Source of the DNA: JACVRM01 sp963755085
GTDB taxonomy: Bacteria > Actinomycetota > Thermoleophilia > Gaiellales > Gaiellaceae
Direction: 5' to 3'
DNA: 64,000 nt
NCBI GenBank assembly: GCA_963755085.1
Contig: CAVWIN010000005.1
Coordinates: 124,001-188,000, forward strand
The notes under the pieces were generated by a model. That model did not search any database. It had not been told where the DNA came from and saw nothing but the letters and a program-made list of their open reading frames with translations. Made by a program: the position numbers and the translations under genes. Each line of letters starts with the position of its first letter. Position 1 is the stretch's first letter. This document shows positions 41,611 to 52,606 of the stretch, one piece after another.

Positions 41611-42033
41611 TCAGTCGAACAGCGGCGCTTCGCGCTTCACGAACTTGGTCCGGACGGGCAGCTTCGCCCCCGCGAGGCGCAGCGCCTCCTTCGCGAGCGG
41701 CTCGGGCACGCCGGCCAGCTCGAACATGACGCGGCCTGGCTTCACGACGGCCACCCAGTGCTCGGGGTTGCCCTTGCCGGAGCCCATGCGCGTCTCGGCC
41801 GGCTTCTGCGTCACCGACTTGTCCGGGAAGACGTTGATCCAGACCTTGCCGCCGCGCTTGATCTTGCGGGTCATCGCGATACGGGCAGCCTCGATCTCCC
41901 GGTTGGTGAGCCAACCGGCCTCGAGCGTCTTGATCCCGTAGTCGCCGAACTGGACCTCCGTCTGAGCCCTCGAGAGGCCCCGGCGACGTCCACGGTGGAC
42001 CTTCCGGAACTTGGTCTTCTTCGGGAGCAGCAT
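41611..42033 (-). CDS. rplP: 50S ribosomal protein L16
   Basis: A 140-residue L16 with MLLPKKTKFRKVHRGRRRG, RIAMTRKIKRGGKVWINVFPDK and MGSGKGNPEHWVAVVKPGR. ATG overlaps the rpsC stop by one base. Confidence 0.97.
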   Translation of the reverse strand: MLLPKKTKFRKVHRGRRRGLSRAQTEVQFGDYGIKTLEAGWLTNREIEAARIAMTRKIKRGGKVWINVFPDKSVTQKPAETRMGSGKGNPEHWVAVVKPGRVMFELAGVPEPLAKEALRLAGAKLPVRTKFVKREAPLFD

Positions 42034-43151
42034 CAGCTATCGGCCTTCTTCCGCCGCGACTTGCCCGAGCCCTCGCCGCCGCCCTTCTCCTCCTGCGGCG
42101 GGTCGCCGGCCTGATCGAGCGTCTTCGGGTCGTCGTGCATCGTCTTCTCCGTCGTCGTGTCGGGCGCCTCGGCGACCGGAGCCGGCGTCGTCTCGACCTG
42201 CGGCTCGACGACCGGCTGCTCGCGCCCCTCGGCCGACACGGCGTTCTCGTCGGTGCGCGGCTTCTCGACGTTCTCCTGCTGCTGGCGCGGGCGTCCGCCG
42301 CCGCCACGGCCGCCGCCGCCGCCGGGGCGTCCCGGCCCGCGGCCGCCGCCCGGACGATCGCCGCGCTTGCGTTGGCGCACCGGGCCGAGGCCCTCACGGT
42401 CCTGGCTGCGGCCACGGCCGCCTTCGCGCGAGGCGGCGAGACCCTCGCGCTGGCCGCCTCGGCGCCGCGCCTGGTCCTGGTCGCCCAGCCGCTGGTCCTT
42501 GCCGCCGATGGACTCGTAACCCTCGGGCATGATCTCGCCCTTGTTGATCCAGACCTTCACGCCGATGCGGCCGGTGGTCGTCTTGGCCTCGGTCTGGCCG
42601 TAGTCGATGTCGGCGCGGATCGTGTGCAGCGGCACACGGCCCTCGGAGTAGGTCTCCGAGCGGCTCATCTCGGAGCCGCCGAGGCGGCCGCCGCACGTGA
42701 TCTTCACGCCGTGCGCGCCCGAGCGGATGGCCGAGGCGAGGGAGCGCTTCATCGCGCGGCGGAAGCTCACGCGGTTCTCCAGCTGCTCGGCGATCGACTG
42801 GGCGACGAGCTTGGCGTCGAGCTCGGGCCGCTTGATCTCGTTGATGTTGATGTGGACGTTCTTCTGCGTCATCGCGTGGATCTCGCGCCGCAGCGCGTCC
42901 ACCTCGGCGCCAGACTTGCCGATCACGATGCCCGGGCGCGCGGTGTAGATGTCGATCGTGACCCGCTGGTTGTCCTTGCGGATCAGGATGTCCGACAGCC
43001 CCGCGTGCGAAAGCTTCTTGTAGATGTGCTCCCGGATCTTCACGTCCTCGAGCAGCATCTGCGGGTAGTCCTTGCGGCTGGCGTACCAGTTGGACTTCCA
43101 GTCGTGGATGACGCCGACGCGCAGCCCGCCGGGATGGATCTTCTGGCCCAT
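42033..43151 (-). CDS. rpsC: 30S ribosomal protein S3 with a long low-complexity C-terminal tail
   Basis: A 372-residue S3; the usual length is 210-240. The KH domain contains ARPGIVIGKSGAEVDALRREI and the C-terminal core ends with GRIGVKVWINKGEIMPEGYE near residue 215. The remaining 155 residues are first Arg/Gly/Gln-rich with RGG-like clusters (about 225-295), then acidic and Pro/Thr-rich, then basic (KSRRKKADS). The start is ATG; a preceding 55-codon ORF ends in TAATG here. Confidence 0.95.
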   Translation of the reverse strand: MGQKIHPGGLRVGVIHDWKSNWYASRKDYPQMLLEDVKIREHIYKKLSHAGLSDILIRKDNQRVTIDIYTARPGIVIGKSGAEVDALRREIHAMTQKNVHININEIKRPELDAKLVAQSIAEQLENRVSFRRAMKRSLASAIRSGAHGVKITCGGRLGGSEMSRSETYSEGRVPLHTIRADIDYGQTEAKTTTGRIGVKVWINKGEIMPEGYESIGGKDQRLGDQDQARRRGGQREGLAASREGGRGRSQDREGLGPVRQRKRGDRPGGGRGPGRPGGGGGRGGGGRPRQQQENVEKPRTDENAVSAEGREQPVVEPQVETTPAPVAEAPDTTTEKTMHDDPKTLDQAGDPPQEEKGGGEGSGKSRRKKADS

Positions 43152-43318
43152 TAGCGATCACCTTCCGTGTAGATCGTGCGCTCCGGCCGCGAAACGCAAG
43201 GCAGGCTAGGACGCAGGGAGCGTTCGTAGCGGGACGCTACGGGCGCGACTGAGGACGACGCATGGCGCCGCGTTGCAGCGCGCCGGAGCGTGCGAGATAC
43301 GCGGGAGGGGTGAGCCAT
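43151..43318 (-). CDS. Candidate 55-codon ORF between rplV and rpsC
   Basis: An open frame of 55 codons that exactly fills the spacer. Its ATG (43318-43316) overlaps the rplV TGA as TGATG, and its TAA overlaps the rpsC ATG as TAATG, so it could be translated by coupling on both sides. The product would be Arg- and Ser-rich and basic (starts MAHPSRVSRTLRRAATRRHA). Third-position GC is clearly lower than in the flanking genes (16 of 55 codons end in A or T) and no relative is recognised. A perfect hairpin CGTAGCG-TCC-CGCTACG lies inside. It may be a small ribosome-linked protein, or only a spacer that happens to be open. Confidence 0.3.
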   Translation of the reverse strand: MAHPSRVSRTLRRAATRRHASSSVAPVASRYERSLRPSLPCVSRPERTIYTEGDR

Positions 43319-43914
43319 CAGCTGTCGGTCTCCTCTTCCTTTTCGTCCTTCTTGCGCCGGCGTGGTCGCTTCGGCTTCTCCTCCGCTTCGCCCCTGGGCT
43401 CCGCGGGCGTCTCGGCCTCGGCGACCGGGGCCTCCTCGACCTCGGTCTCGTCGATCTCCTCGACCTCCGGGACTTCCGTGACTTCCTCGAGCGGCTCGGC
43501 TTCGCGCGACCGGCGCGGCAGCAGGTGTCGCTGCCGGTCGGCCGGGACCGCCTCGAGCGTGGTCAGCGTCAGCGTGATGTGACAGGTCCGCTTGCGGATG
43601 CGGGCGGCGCGGCCGCGCGCACGCGCGCGGAAGCGCTTCATCGTCGGGCCCTCGTCGACGACGGCGGTCTCGACGATCATCTCGTCGCCGATCAGGCCGT
43701 GGTTGGCCTCGGCGTTGGCGACGGCGGAGCGCAGCACCTTCTCGACGTCGTGCGCGGCGGCGCGGTCGGTAAAGGCGAGCACCGTGCGCGCCTCCGGGAC
43801 CGTGCGGCCGCGGATGTGCTCGACGACGAGGCGCGCCTTGCGCGGCGACACCCGCACCCACCGCGCCTGGGCCCGCACCTCCGCCCGTCCGTCTTCTCTG
43901 ATCGTCGTCGCCAT
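43318..43914 (-). CDS. rplV: 50S ribosomal protein L22 with an acidic/basic C-terminal tail
   Basis: A 198-residue L22; typical length is 110-120. The core includes RWVRVSPRKARLVVEHIRGR and the tunnel-lining loop region MKRFRARARGRAARIRKRTCHITLTL. From about residue 128 a tail rich in Glu, Val and Pro runs to a final Lys/Arg/Glu stretch (KRPRRRKKDEKEEETDS). The ATG shares its first base (43914) with the rpsS stop. Confidence 0.95.
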   Translation of the reverse strand: MATTIREDGRAEVRAQARWVRVSPRKARLVVEHIRGRTVPEARTVLAFTDRAAAHDVEKVLRSAVANAEANHGLIGDEMIVETAVVDEGPTMKRFRARARGRAARIRKRTCHITLTLTTLEAVPADRQRHLLPRRSREAEPLEEVTEVPEVEEIDETEVEEAPVAEAETPAEPRGEAEEKPKRPRRRKKDEKEEETDS

Positions 43915-44198
43915 TACCGCTTCTTGACCTGCGCCTGGCGGTCGCCGGCATGGCCGCGGAAGGTCCGCGTGGGCGCGAACTCGCCCAGCTTGTGGCCGAC
44001 CATCTGCTCCGAGATGAACACTGGCACGTGCTTGCGGCCGTCGTAGACCGCGATGGTGTGGCCGACCATCTCGGGGAAGACCGTTGACGAACGCGACCAG
44101 GTGCGGATCATCCGCTTCTCGTTCACGGCGTTCATCGCCTCGATACGGCTCATGAGCCGCTCCTCGACGAACGGCCCCTTCTTGGACGAGCGGCTCAC
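43914..44198 (-). CDS. rpsS: 30S ribosomal protein S19
   Basis: A 94-residue S19: RSSKKGPFVEERLMSRIEAMN, TWSRSSTVFPEMVGHTIAVYDGRKHVPVFI, GEFAPTRTFRGHAG. GTG start overlapping the rplB stop by 4 nt. Confidence 0.97.
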   Translation of the reverse strand: MSRSSKKGPFVEERLMSRIEAMNAVNEKRMIRTWSRSSTVFPEMVGHTIAVYDGRKHVPVFISEQMVGHKLGEFAPTRTFRGHAGDRQAQVKKR

Positions 44199-45040
44199 CG
44201 CCTACCTTCCTTCCCTCTCCGGCGACGCCGGACGATCAGCTTGTCGGATGCCTTGTGCTTGCGCCGCGTGGGCTTGCCCAGCGTCGGCACGCCCCACGGC
44301 GTGACCGGGTGACGGCCGCCCTTGGACTTGCCCTCACCGCCGCCGTGCGGGTGGTCGACCGGGTTCATCGCGGAGCCGCGGACGGTCGGCCGCTTGCCCT
44401 TCCAGCGGCTGCGGCCGGCCTTGCCGCCCGAGATGTTCTGGTGGTCGACGTTCCCCACCTGGCCGACGGTGGCCCGGCAGGTTAGCGGCACCCGGCGCAT
44501 CTCGCCGGAGGCGAGCCGGAGCACGCCGTAGCCGTCGTCCTTCGCAACCAGCTGGACGCTCGTTCCGGCGGAGCGGGCCATCTTGCCGCCCTGGCCCGGC
44601 TTCAGCTCCACGTTGTGAATGAGCGTGCCGGTCGGGATGTTCTCGAGCGGAAGCGCATTGCCCGGCTTGATGTCGGCCTCGGGGCCGGACTCGACCGTGG
44701 TGCCCACGCGCAGGCGCGCGGGCGCGAGGATGTAGGCCTTCGCACCGTCGGCGTAGTGCAGCAGCGCGATGCGGGCCGACCGGTTCGGGTCGTACTCGAT
44801 CGCGGCCACCTTCGCCGGCACGCCGTCCTTGAGCCGCTTGAAGTCGACGATGCGGTAGCGGCGCTTGTGCCCGCCGCCGCGGTGCCGCGTCGTGATGCGG
44901 CCGTTGTTGTTGCGGCCGCCCGACTTCTTGACCGGCTCGAGCAGGCTCTTCTCCGGCGTCGTCTTCGTGACTTCCTCGAAGGTCGACACCGACATGAAGC
45001 GCCGGCCGGGACTCGTGGGCTTGAATTTGCGAACGGGCAT
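44195..45040 (-). CDS. rplB: 50S ribosomal protein L2
   Basis: A 281-residue L2 with FKPTSPGRRFMSVSTFEEVT, GGGHKRRYRIVDFKR and the peptidyl-transferase-side NPVDHPHGGGEGKSKGGRHPVTPWG containing the conserved histidine. ATG start, 7 nt after rplW. Confidence 0.98.
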   Translation of the reverse strand: MPVRKFKPTSPGRRFMSVSTFEEVTKTTPEKSLLEPVKKSGGRNNNGRITTRHRGGGHKRRYRIVDFKRLKDGVPAKVAAIEYDPNRSARIALLHYADGAKAYILAPARLRVGTTVESGPEADIKPGNALPLENIPTGTLIHNVELKPGQGGKMARSAGTSVQLVAKDDGYGVLRLASGEMRRVPLTCRATVGQVGNVDHQNISGGKAGRSRWKGKRPTVRGSAMNPVDHPHGGGEGKSKGGRHPVTPWGVPTLGKPTRRKHKASDKLIVRRRRRGKEGRR

Positions 45041-45047
45041 CAGGTTC

Positions 45048-45344
45048 CTACAGGTTGGGGGCCTGGAAGATCTCGATCTCCTGGCCGGGCTTGAGCTTGA
45101 CGACGGCCTTCTTCCAGCCGGGGCGGGTGCCCTTGATCAGGCCGCGCCGCTTCGGCTTCGAGCGGACCTGGATGATGTTGACGGCCGCGACCTTCACGTT
45201 GAACGCCTGCTCGACGGCCTGGCGGACCTGGGTCTTGTGCGCGTCCTGGTGCACCCGGAACGAGTACTTGCCGTTCTCGATCTCGGCGTAGCTCTTCTCC
45301 GAGACCACCGGGGCGATCAGCACCTCGTTCAGGTTGATGCTCAT
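45048..45344 (-). CDS. rplW: 50S ribosomal protein L23
   Basis: A 98-residue L23 beginning LNEVLIAPVVSEKSYAEIENG, with RQAVEQAFNVKVAAVNIIQVRSKPKR. It lies at the exit tunnel and docks trigger factor and SRP. The ATG overlaps the rplD stop by 4 nt. Confidence 0.96.
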   Translation of the reverse strand: MSINLNEVLIAPVVSEKSYAEIENGKYSFRVHQDAHKTQVRQAVEQAFNVKVAAVNIIQVRSKPKRRGLIKGTRPGWKKAVVKLKPGQEIEIFQAPNL

Positions 45345-45958
45345 GCGGCCCTCTTCTGGAGGAGCTCGAGCGCGGCCTCGGTGACGACGAGCGCGCGGGC
45401 CCAGACGATGCTGGCGACCTCGACCTCGGCGGGCTCGACCACGAGCACGCGGGAGAGGTTGCGAAACGACTTGACGACGGTTTCCTGATCGGACAAGGCG
45501 ACGACGACGACCGGGCGCTCCTTGCCCCACTCCTCGAGCAGGCCGAGCGCGGTGCGCGTCGACGGCTCGTCGAAAGACGACGGGTCGACGATGGCCAGCG
45601 TCCCCTCCTCCACGTGCGCGGAGAGCGCACTGCGGAGCGCGGAGCGGTAGGCCTTCTTGTTCACCTTGACATCGAAGCTGCGCGGCGAGGGCGGGAACAC
45701 GACGCCGCCGCCGGTGAACTGCGCGGCGCGGATCGTGCCCGCGCGGGCGCGGCCGGTGCCCTTCTGGCGCCACGGCTTGCCGCGGCCGCCCGACACCATG
45801 CCGCGGCTCTTGGCCGCGCGCGTGCCGGCGCGCTGCGCATTGAGCTCGGCGCGCACGGCCTCGTGGACGAGGTGCGGTTTCACCTCGGCGGCGAAGACCG
45901 ACTCATCGAGTGTCACGTCCTTCTCGGCGCCCAGCGTGGGTGCTTTCGGGGCGGCCAC
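45341..45958 (-). CDS. rplD: 50S ribosomal protein L4
   Basis: A 205-residue L4; the loop SRGMVSGGRGKPWRQKGTGRARAGTIRAAQFTGGGVVFPP reaches into the tunnel. In E. coli L4 represses the S10 operon. The GTG start shares a base with the rplC stop (TAGTG). Confidence 0.96.
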   Translation of the reverse strand: MAAPKAPTLGAEKDVTLDESVFAAEVKPHLVHEAVRAELNAQRAGTRAAKSRGMVSGGRGKPWRQKGTGRARAGTIRAAQFTGGGVVFPPSPRSFDVKVNKKAYRSALRSALSAHVEEGTLAIVDPSSFDEPSTRTALGLLEEWGKERPVVVVALSDQETVVKSFRNLSRVLVVEPAEVEVASIVWARALVVTEAALELLQKRAA

Positions 45959-46578
45959 TAGCGATTCTCCTCGCGGATCTCGACGATGCCGTTCTTCGGG
46001 CCCGGGACGGCGCCCTTGACGAGCAGCAGGTTCTGCTCCGGCTCGACGGAGTGCACGGTGAGCCCGACCTGGGTGACGCGCTTGCCGCCCATGCGTCCGG
46101 CCATGCGAATCCCCTTGAACACGCGCGAGGGAGTCGCGGAGGCGCCGATCGAGCCCGGCTTGCGGATGTTGTGCGAGCCGTGCGTCACCGGGCCGCGGCT
46201 GAAGTTGTGCCGCTTGATCGTGCCGGCGAAGCCCTTGCCGATGCCGATGCCGGCGACCTTGACCTTGTCCCCGGGCGCGAATGCCTCGACGGTGACGGTC
46301 TCGCCGACCGTCAGCTCGGACTGGCCCCGGAACTCGACCAGATGACGATGCGGCCCGGCTCCAGCCTTCTTCAGGTGGCCGAGCTCCGGCCGCGAGAGCT
46401 TGCGCTCGGCGACCTCGTCGAACGCGAGCTGCACAGCCTCGTAGCCGTCCGCGTCGTTCGTGCGCACGTAGGTGACCGGGCACGGGCCGGCCTGGATCAC
46501 CGTCACGGACGTGAGCTGCCCGCTGTCGGTGTCGAAGATCTGGGTCATGCCCAGCTTCCTGCCGAGAATGCCCTTCAT
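45958..46578 (-). CDS. rplC: 50S ribosomal protein L3
   Basis: A 206-residue L3 with MKGILGRKLGMTQIFD and GFAGTIKRHNFSRGPVTHGSHNIRKPGSIGASATPSRVFKG. The ATG shares a base with the rpsJ stop (TGATG). Confidence 0.97.
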   Translation of the reverse strand: MKGILGRKLGMTQIFDTDSGQLTSVTVIQAGPCPVTYVRTNDADGYEAVQLAFDEVAERKLSRPELGHLKKAGAGPHRHLVEFRGQSELTVGETVTVEAFAPGDKVKVAGIGIGKGFAGTIKRHNFSRGPVTHGSHNIRKPGSIGASATPSRVFKGIRMAGRMGGKRVTQVGLTVHSVEPEQNLLLVKGAVPGPKNGIVEIREENR

Positions 46579-46883
46579 CACAACTTGATTTCGATGTCCA
46601 CGCCCGCCGGCAGGTCGAGGCGCATGAGCGAGTCGACCGTCTTGGGCGTCGGGTTGTGGATGTCGATCAGGCGCTTGTGCGTGCGCACCTCGAAGTGCTC
46701 GCGCGAGTCCTTGTCCTTGAACGGGCTGCGGATCACGCAGTAGACGTTCTTCTCGGTGGGCAGCGGCACGGGGCCGGTGATCGTGGCACCGGTGCGCTGG
46801 GCGGTGTCGACGATCTGGGTCGCCGAGCGGTCCAGCTGGGTGTGGTCGTACCCCTTGAGCCGGATGCGGATCTTCTGTGCCAC
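46578..46883 (-). CDS. rpsJ: 30S ribosomal protein S10
   Basis: A 101-residue S10: KIRIRLKGYDHTQLDRSATQIVDTA, GPVPLPTEKNVYCVIRSPFKDKDSREHFEVRTHKRLIDI. S10 also acts as NusE in antitermination. GTG start, 38 nt after tuf; no separate promoter was recognised in that gap. Confidence 0.97.
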   Translation of the reverse strand: MAQKIRIRLKGYDHTQLDRSATQIVDTAQRTGATITGPVPLPTEKNVYCVIRSPFKDKDSREHFEVRTHKRLIDIHNPTPKTVDSLMRLDLPAGVDIEIKL

Positions 46884-46921
46884 GTGCCGTCTGCCCCTCT
46901 CCGAGAAAGTCGCTTCTCTGC

Positions 46922-48112
<1,191 letters not shown>

Positions 48113-48136
48113 CTCTCCTCCGTCAGTCCTTCCTGT

Positions 48137-50230
<2,094 letters not shown>

Positions 50231-50253
50231 CTCTCTCTTTCCCTCCGGACTGC

Positions 50254-50724
50254 CTACCAGCGGTAGTGCGCGAAGGCCTTGTTGGCCTGCGCCATCCGGT
50301 ACTGATCGTCCTTCTGCTTGAACGCGCCGCCCTGCTGGTTCAGCGCGTCGAGGAGCTCGCCTGCGAGCTTCTCGTCCATCCCCTTCTCGCGGCGCTTGCG
50401 CGCGTTCTCCACGATCCAGCGCACGGCGAGCGTACGGGCGCGGCGCTGCGGCACCTCCACGGGAACCTGGTAGTTCGCCCCGCCGACGCGGCGCGAGCGC
50501 ACCTCGAGCACGGGCGTCACGGTCTTGATCGCCTGCTCGAGCGCGTCCACGGGCGGCCGGCCGCTGCGCTCGCCGATGGTGTCGAGCGCGGAGTAGACGA
50601 GCGTCTCGGCGACGCTCTTCTTCCCGTCGAGCATGACGCGGTTGATCACCTGCTGGACCAGGACGGAGTTGTGCACCGGGTCCGCCGTCACGGTCCGCGG
50701 CTCGATGTCGGCGCGGCGCGGCAT
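50254..50724 (-). CDS. rpsG: 30S ribosomal protein S7
   Basis: A 156-residue S7 with PRRADIEPRTVTADPVHNSVLVQQVINRVMLDGKKSVAE and EVRSRRVGGANYQVPVEV, ending MAQANKAFAHYRW. In E. coli S7 represses the str operon. The ATG overlaps the rpsL stop by one base. Confidence 0.97.
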   Translation of the reverse strand: MPRRADIEPRTVTADPVHNSVLVQQVINRVMLDGKKSVAETLVYSALDTIGERSGRPPVDALEQAIKTVTPVLEVRSRRVGGANYQVPVEVPQRRARTLAVRWIVENARKRREKGMDEKLAGELLDALNQQGGAFKQKDDQYRMAQANKAFAHYRW

Positions 50725-51098
50725 CAGCTCGTGGGCCTCTTCGCCCCGTACTTCGAGCGGCCCTGGCGGCGGTCGGTCACGCCTGCGGCATCGAGCGCCG
50801 CGCGGATGACCTTGTAGCGGATGCCCGGCAGGTCCTTGACGCGCCCGCCGCGCACGAGCACAACCGAGTGCTCCTGCAGGTTGTGGCCCTCGCCCGGGAT
50901 GTACGCGGTGATCTCCACGCCGTTCGTGAGCCGGATGCGCGCAGCCTTGCGCAGCGCCGAGTTCGGCTTCTTGGGCGTACGTGTGAAGACGCGCGTGCAG
51001 ACGCCGCGGCGCTGCGGCGACCCCTGAAGAGCCGGGGTCTTCGTCTTGCCCTGCGCGGCCTTCCGGCCCTTGCGCACAAGTTGGTTAACGGTCGGCAC
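50724..51098 (-). CDS. rpsL: 30S ribosomal protein S12
   Basis: A 124-residue S12: PTVNQLVRKGRKAAQGKTKTPALQGSPQRRGVCTRV, TPKKPNSALRKAARIRLTNG and YIPGEGHNLQEHSVVLVRGGRVKDLPGIRYK. The lysines at the streptomycin-response positions (PNSALRK and the RVKDLPG loop) are wild-type. GTG start with AGGAGA 6 nt upstream; first gene of the ribosomal superoperon. Confidence 0.97.
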   Translation of the reverse strand: MPTVNQLVRKGRKAAQGKTKTPALQGSPQRRGVCTRVFTRTPKKPNSALRKAARIRLTNGVEITAYIPGEGHNLQEHSVVLVRGGRVKDLPGIRYKVIRAALDAAGVTDRRQGRSKYGAKRPTS

Positions 51099-51150
51099 TG
51101 GTTGTCTCCTGGTCTCCCAGACGGTCGGGGGTCTTCCTACACACAAAGAA

Positions 51151-51177
51151 GGTCGGCAGGGGCAGGCCCTGCCAACC
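51151..51177 (-). promoter_or_regulatory. 5' hairpin of the str operon mRNA
   Basis: On the minus strand an 11-bp stem (GGTTGGCAGGG with CCCTGCCGACC, one T-G pair) closes a CCTGC loop and is followed by TTCTTTGTGTGT. It begins about 3 nt after the predicted transcription start and lies 52 nt before rpsL. It could stabilise the mRNA 5' end, attenuate transcription, or bind S7/S12. Confidence 0.6.
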
Positions 51178-51186
51178 ACCTGCGGC

Positions 51187-51215
51187 ATGGTAGCGAACGG
51201 CGTAGGGAGCCGCAA
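51187..51215 (-). promoter_or_regulatory. Promoter of the rpsL-rpsG-fusA-tuf superoperon
   Basis: On the minus strand TTGCGG (51215-51210) and TACCAT (51192-51187) are separated by exactly 17 nt, giving a start near 51180 and a leader of about 80 nt. It is the cleanest -35/-10 pair upstream of the ribosomal genes. Confidence 0.65.
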
Positions 51216-51310
51216 ACGGGTCTACTCGCGTGCTTCAGAGCACCTGGAGCGTTCTTGGAAGCACGCGCACAGCCCCACTGGAAAGGGATGAAAGCGGGCG
51301 ACAGGACAAC

Positions 51311-51417
51311 TACAGTGAGGACACGAGCCTTTGCGGGCAAGGGCTTGGGGCAAGACCTTTTCTGGGGGGGCCGGAAATGCGGGCGCAGGCAGACACCTGC
51401 GAAGACAGGAGTACGCC
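51311..51417 (+). promoter_or_regulatory. Structured leader of the GAF-GGDEF gene
   Basis: TACAGT (51311-51316) is a possible -10 box. The leader behind it contains two hairpins, GCCTTTG-CGGG-CAAGGGC (51327-51344) and CGCAGG-CAGACA-CCTGCG (51384-51401), and then AGGAG 6 nt from the GTG at 51418. I compared it by eye with c-di-GMP riboswitch consensus features and did not find a convincing match. Confidence 0.35.
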
Positions 51418-52042
51418 GTGACAACGGCGCTTGCAGCGGTGACCGCCGCGCTAACGACGCTCGTCGTCGTGCTGCTCGTCCTGCTCGTCCTGCGGCGCCC
51501 GCGGGCGGCGCCCGCGAACGCGCGTGAGAGCAACCGGCCGAACCCGTCGTCGTCGACGCTGCCCGCGGTCGTGGAGCCGCAGCCGCAAGCCTTCTATGAC
51601 GGCGAGGCCCGGCTCGAGTCGCAGGTGCGTGAGCTCTCGCAGGCCCTCGTGCGGGCCGAGTACGAGAACCGGCGCGCCCGTTTCGTGGTGCAGCTGTCCG
51701 GCGCCCTCGACCTCGACGACGTGCTCGCGCGGACACTGGAGGCCGCGCAGGGGCTCTCCGGCATCGACTCGGCAATGATCGTGCTCCCGCAGGCGAGCGA
51801 GGGCCCGCTCGTCGCCACGCACGGCATGAGCCGCGAGGAGGCGCGCAGCCAGCCGATCGCGCCGCCGCCCGAGAGCCGCCAGGCGCGCGCCGTGTCGCTC
51901 AACTACCGCTACGCGGAGCCGGACGCCGGCCGCGACGGCAACCTCATCCGCGGCGGGCTGATGGTGCCGCTCGTCGGTCTGCGCGAGCAATTCATCGGCA
52001 CGCTCGCCGTCTTCTGGCGCGGGCGGGAGCGCGACGCCAGCC
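51418..52042 (+). CDS. Membrane-anchored GAF domain: N-terminal half of a frameshifted diguanylate cyclase
   Basis: About 208 residues: a membrane helix at 3-27 (ALAAVTAALTTLVVVLLVLLVL), a linker with a short coiled coil, and a GAF-like domain (VVQLSGALDLDDVLARTLEAAQGLSGIDSAMIVLP to GGLMVPLVGLREQFIGTLAVFW). After GRERDA near 52036 the coding continues in the next frame, shifted by one base, as the GGDEF half. This frame itself stays open to 52614 but as unrelated Arg-rich sequence. Start GTG with AGGAG 6 nt upstream. Either a real frameshift, a programmed one, or an assembly error in GC-rich DNA. Confidence 0.6.
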
Positions 52043-52051
52043 TCCGAGGAG

Positions 52052-52603
52052 GTGCAGCTCATGGAGGAGCTGGCGGCCACGGCCGGCCCCGCGATCGAGA
52101 ACGCGAAGCGCTACCTCGAGGCGCGCCAGCTCGCCGAGATGGACGCGCTCACCGGGCTGCACAACCGCCGTTACTTCGACGAGGTACTCGACCGCGAGAT
52201 CGCGCGCGCCAAGCGCTACGAGCGCAGCCTGGCGCTGCTGCTCCTCGACCTCGACGACTTCAAGCAGATCAACGACCGCGTCGGGCATCTCGGCGGGGAC
52301 GCGGTGCTCGCCGACATCGGCGGTCGCGTGCGCGAGACCCTGCGCTCGGCCGACATCGCATGCCGCGTCGGCGGCGACGAGCTCGCGGTGGTGCTCCCGG
52401 AGTCGACCGTCCAGGACGCCGAGCAGCTGTACGCCCGCCTGCTCGCGGCGGTCAACGCCCGCCCGCTTGCCGGCGGCGAGACGGTGACCATGTCGGGCGG
52501 CGTCGCCGAGGTCACCCGCGACGACGACGCCCAGTCGCTCTTCCAGCGTGCGGACGACGCCCTGTACCGGGCGAAGCGCGACGGCAAGGGCGACGTCCGC
52601 TGA
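52052..52603 (+). CDS. GGDEF (diguanylate cyclase) domain: C-terminal half
   Basis: About 183 residues from GTG at 52052 (coding evidence begins near 52034). After the end of the GAF domain (MEELAATAGPAIENAKRYLEARQLAEMDALTGLHNRRYFDEVL) comes a full GGDEF domain with DLDDFKQINDRVGHLGGDAVL and the signature RVGGDELAVVLPES, where GGDEL replaces GGDEF. It would make cyclic di-GMP from two GTP. No clear RxxD inhibitory site precedes the signature. AGGAGG overlaps the GTG, so independent initiation, perhaps from the ATG at 52061, is conceivable. Confidence 0.75.
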   Translation: MQLMEELAATAGPAIENAKRYLEARQLAEMDALTGLHNRRYFDEVLDREIARAKRYERSLALLLLDLDDFKQINDRVGHLGGDAVLADIGGRVRETLRSADIACRVGGDELAVVLPESTVQDAEQLYARLLAAVNARPLAGGETVTMSGGVAEVTRDDDAQSLFQRADDALYRAKRDGKGDVR

Positions 52604-52606
52604 GCG

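Noticed and set aside
51311..51417. c-di-GMP riboswitch before the GGDEF gene
   Set aside because: The hairpins do not show the conserved GEMM-type sequence blocks; kept only as a structured leader.
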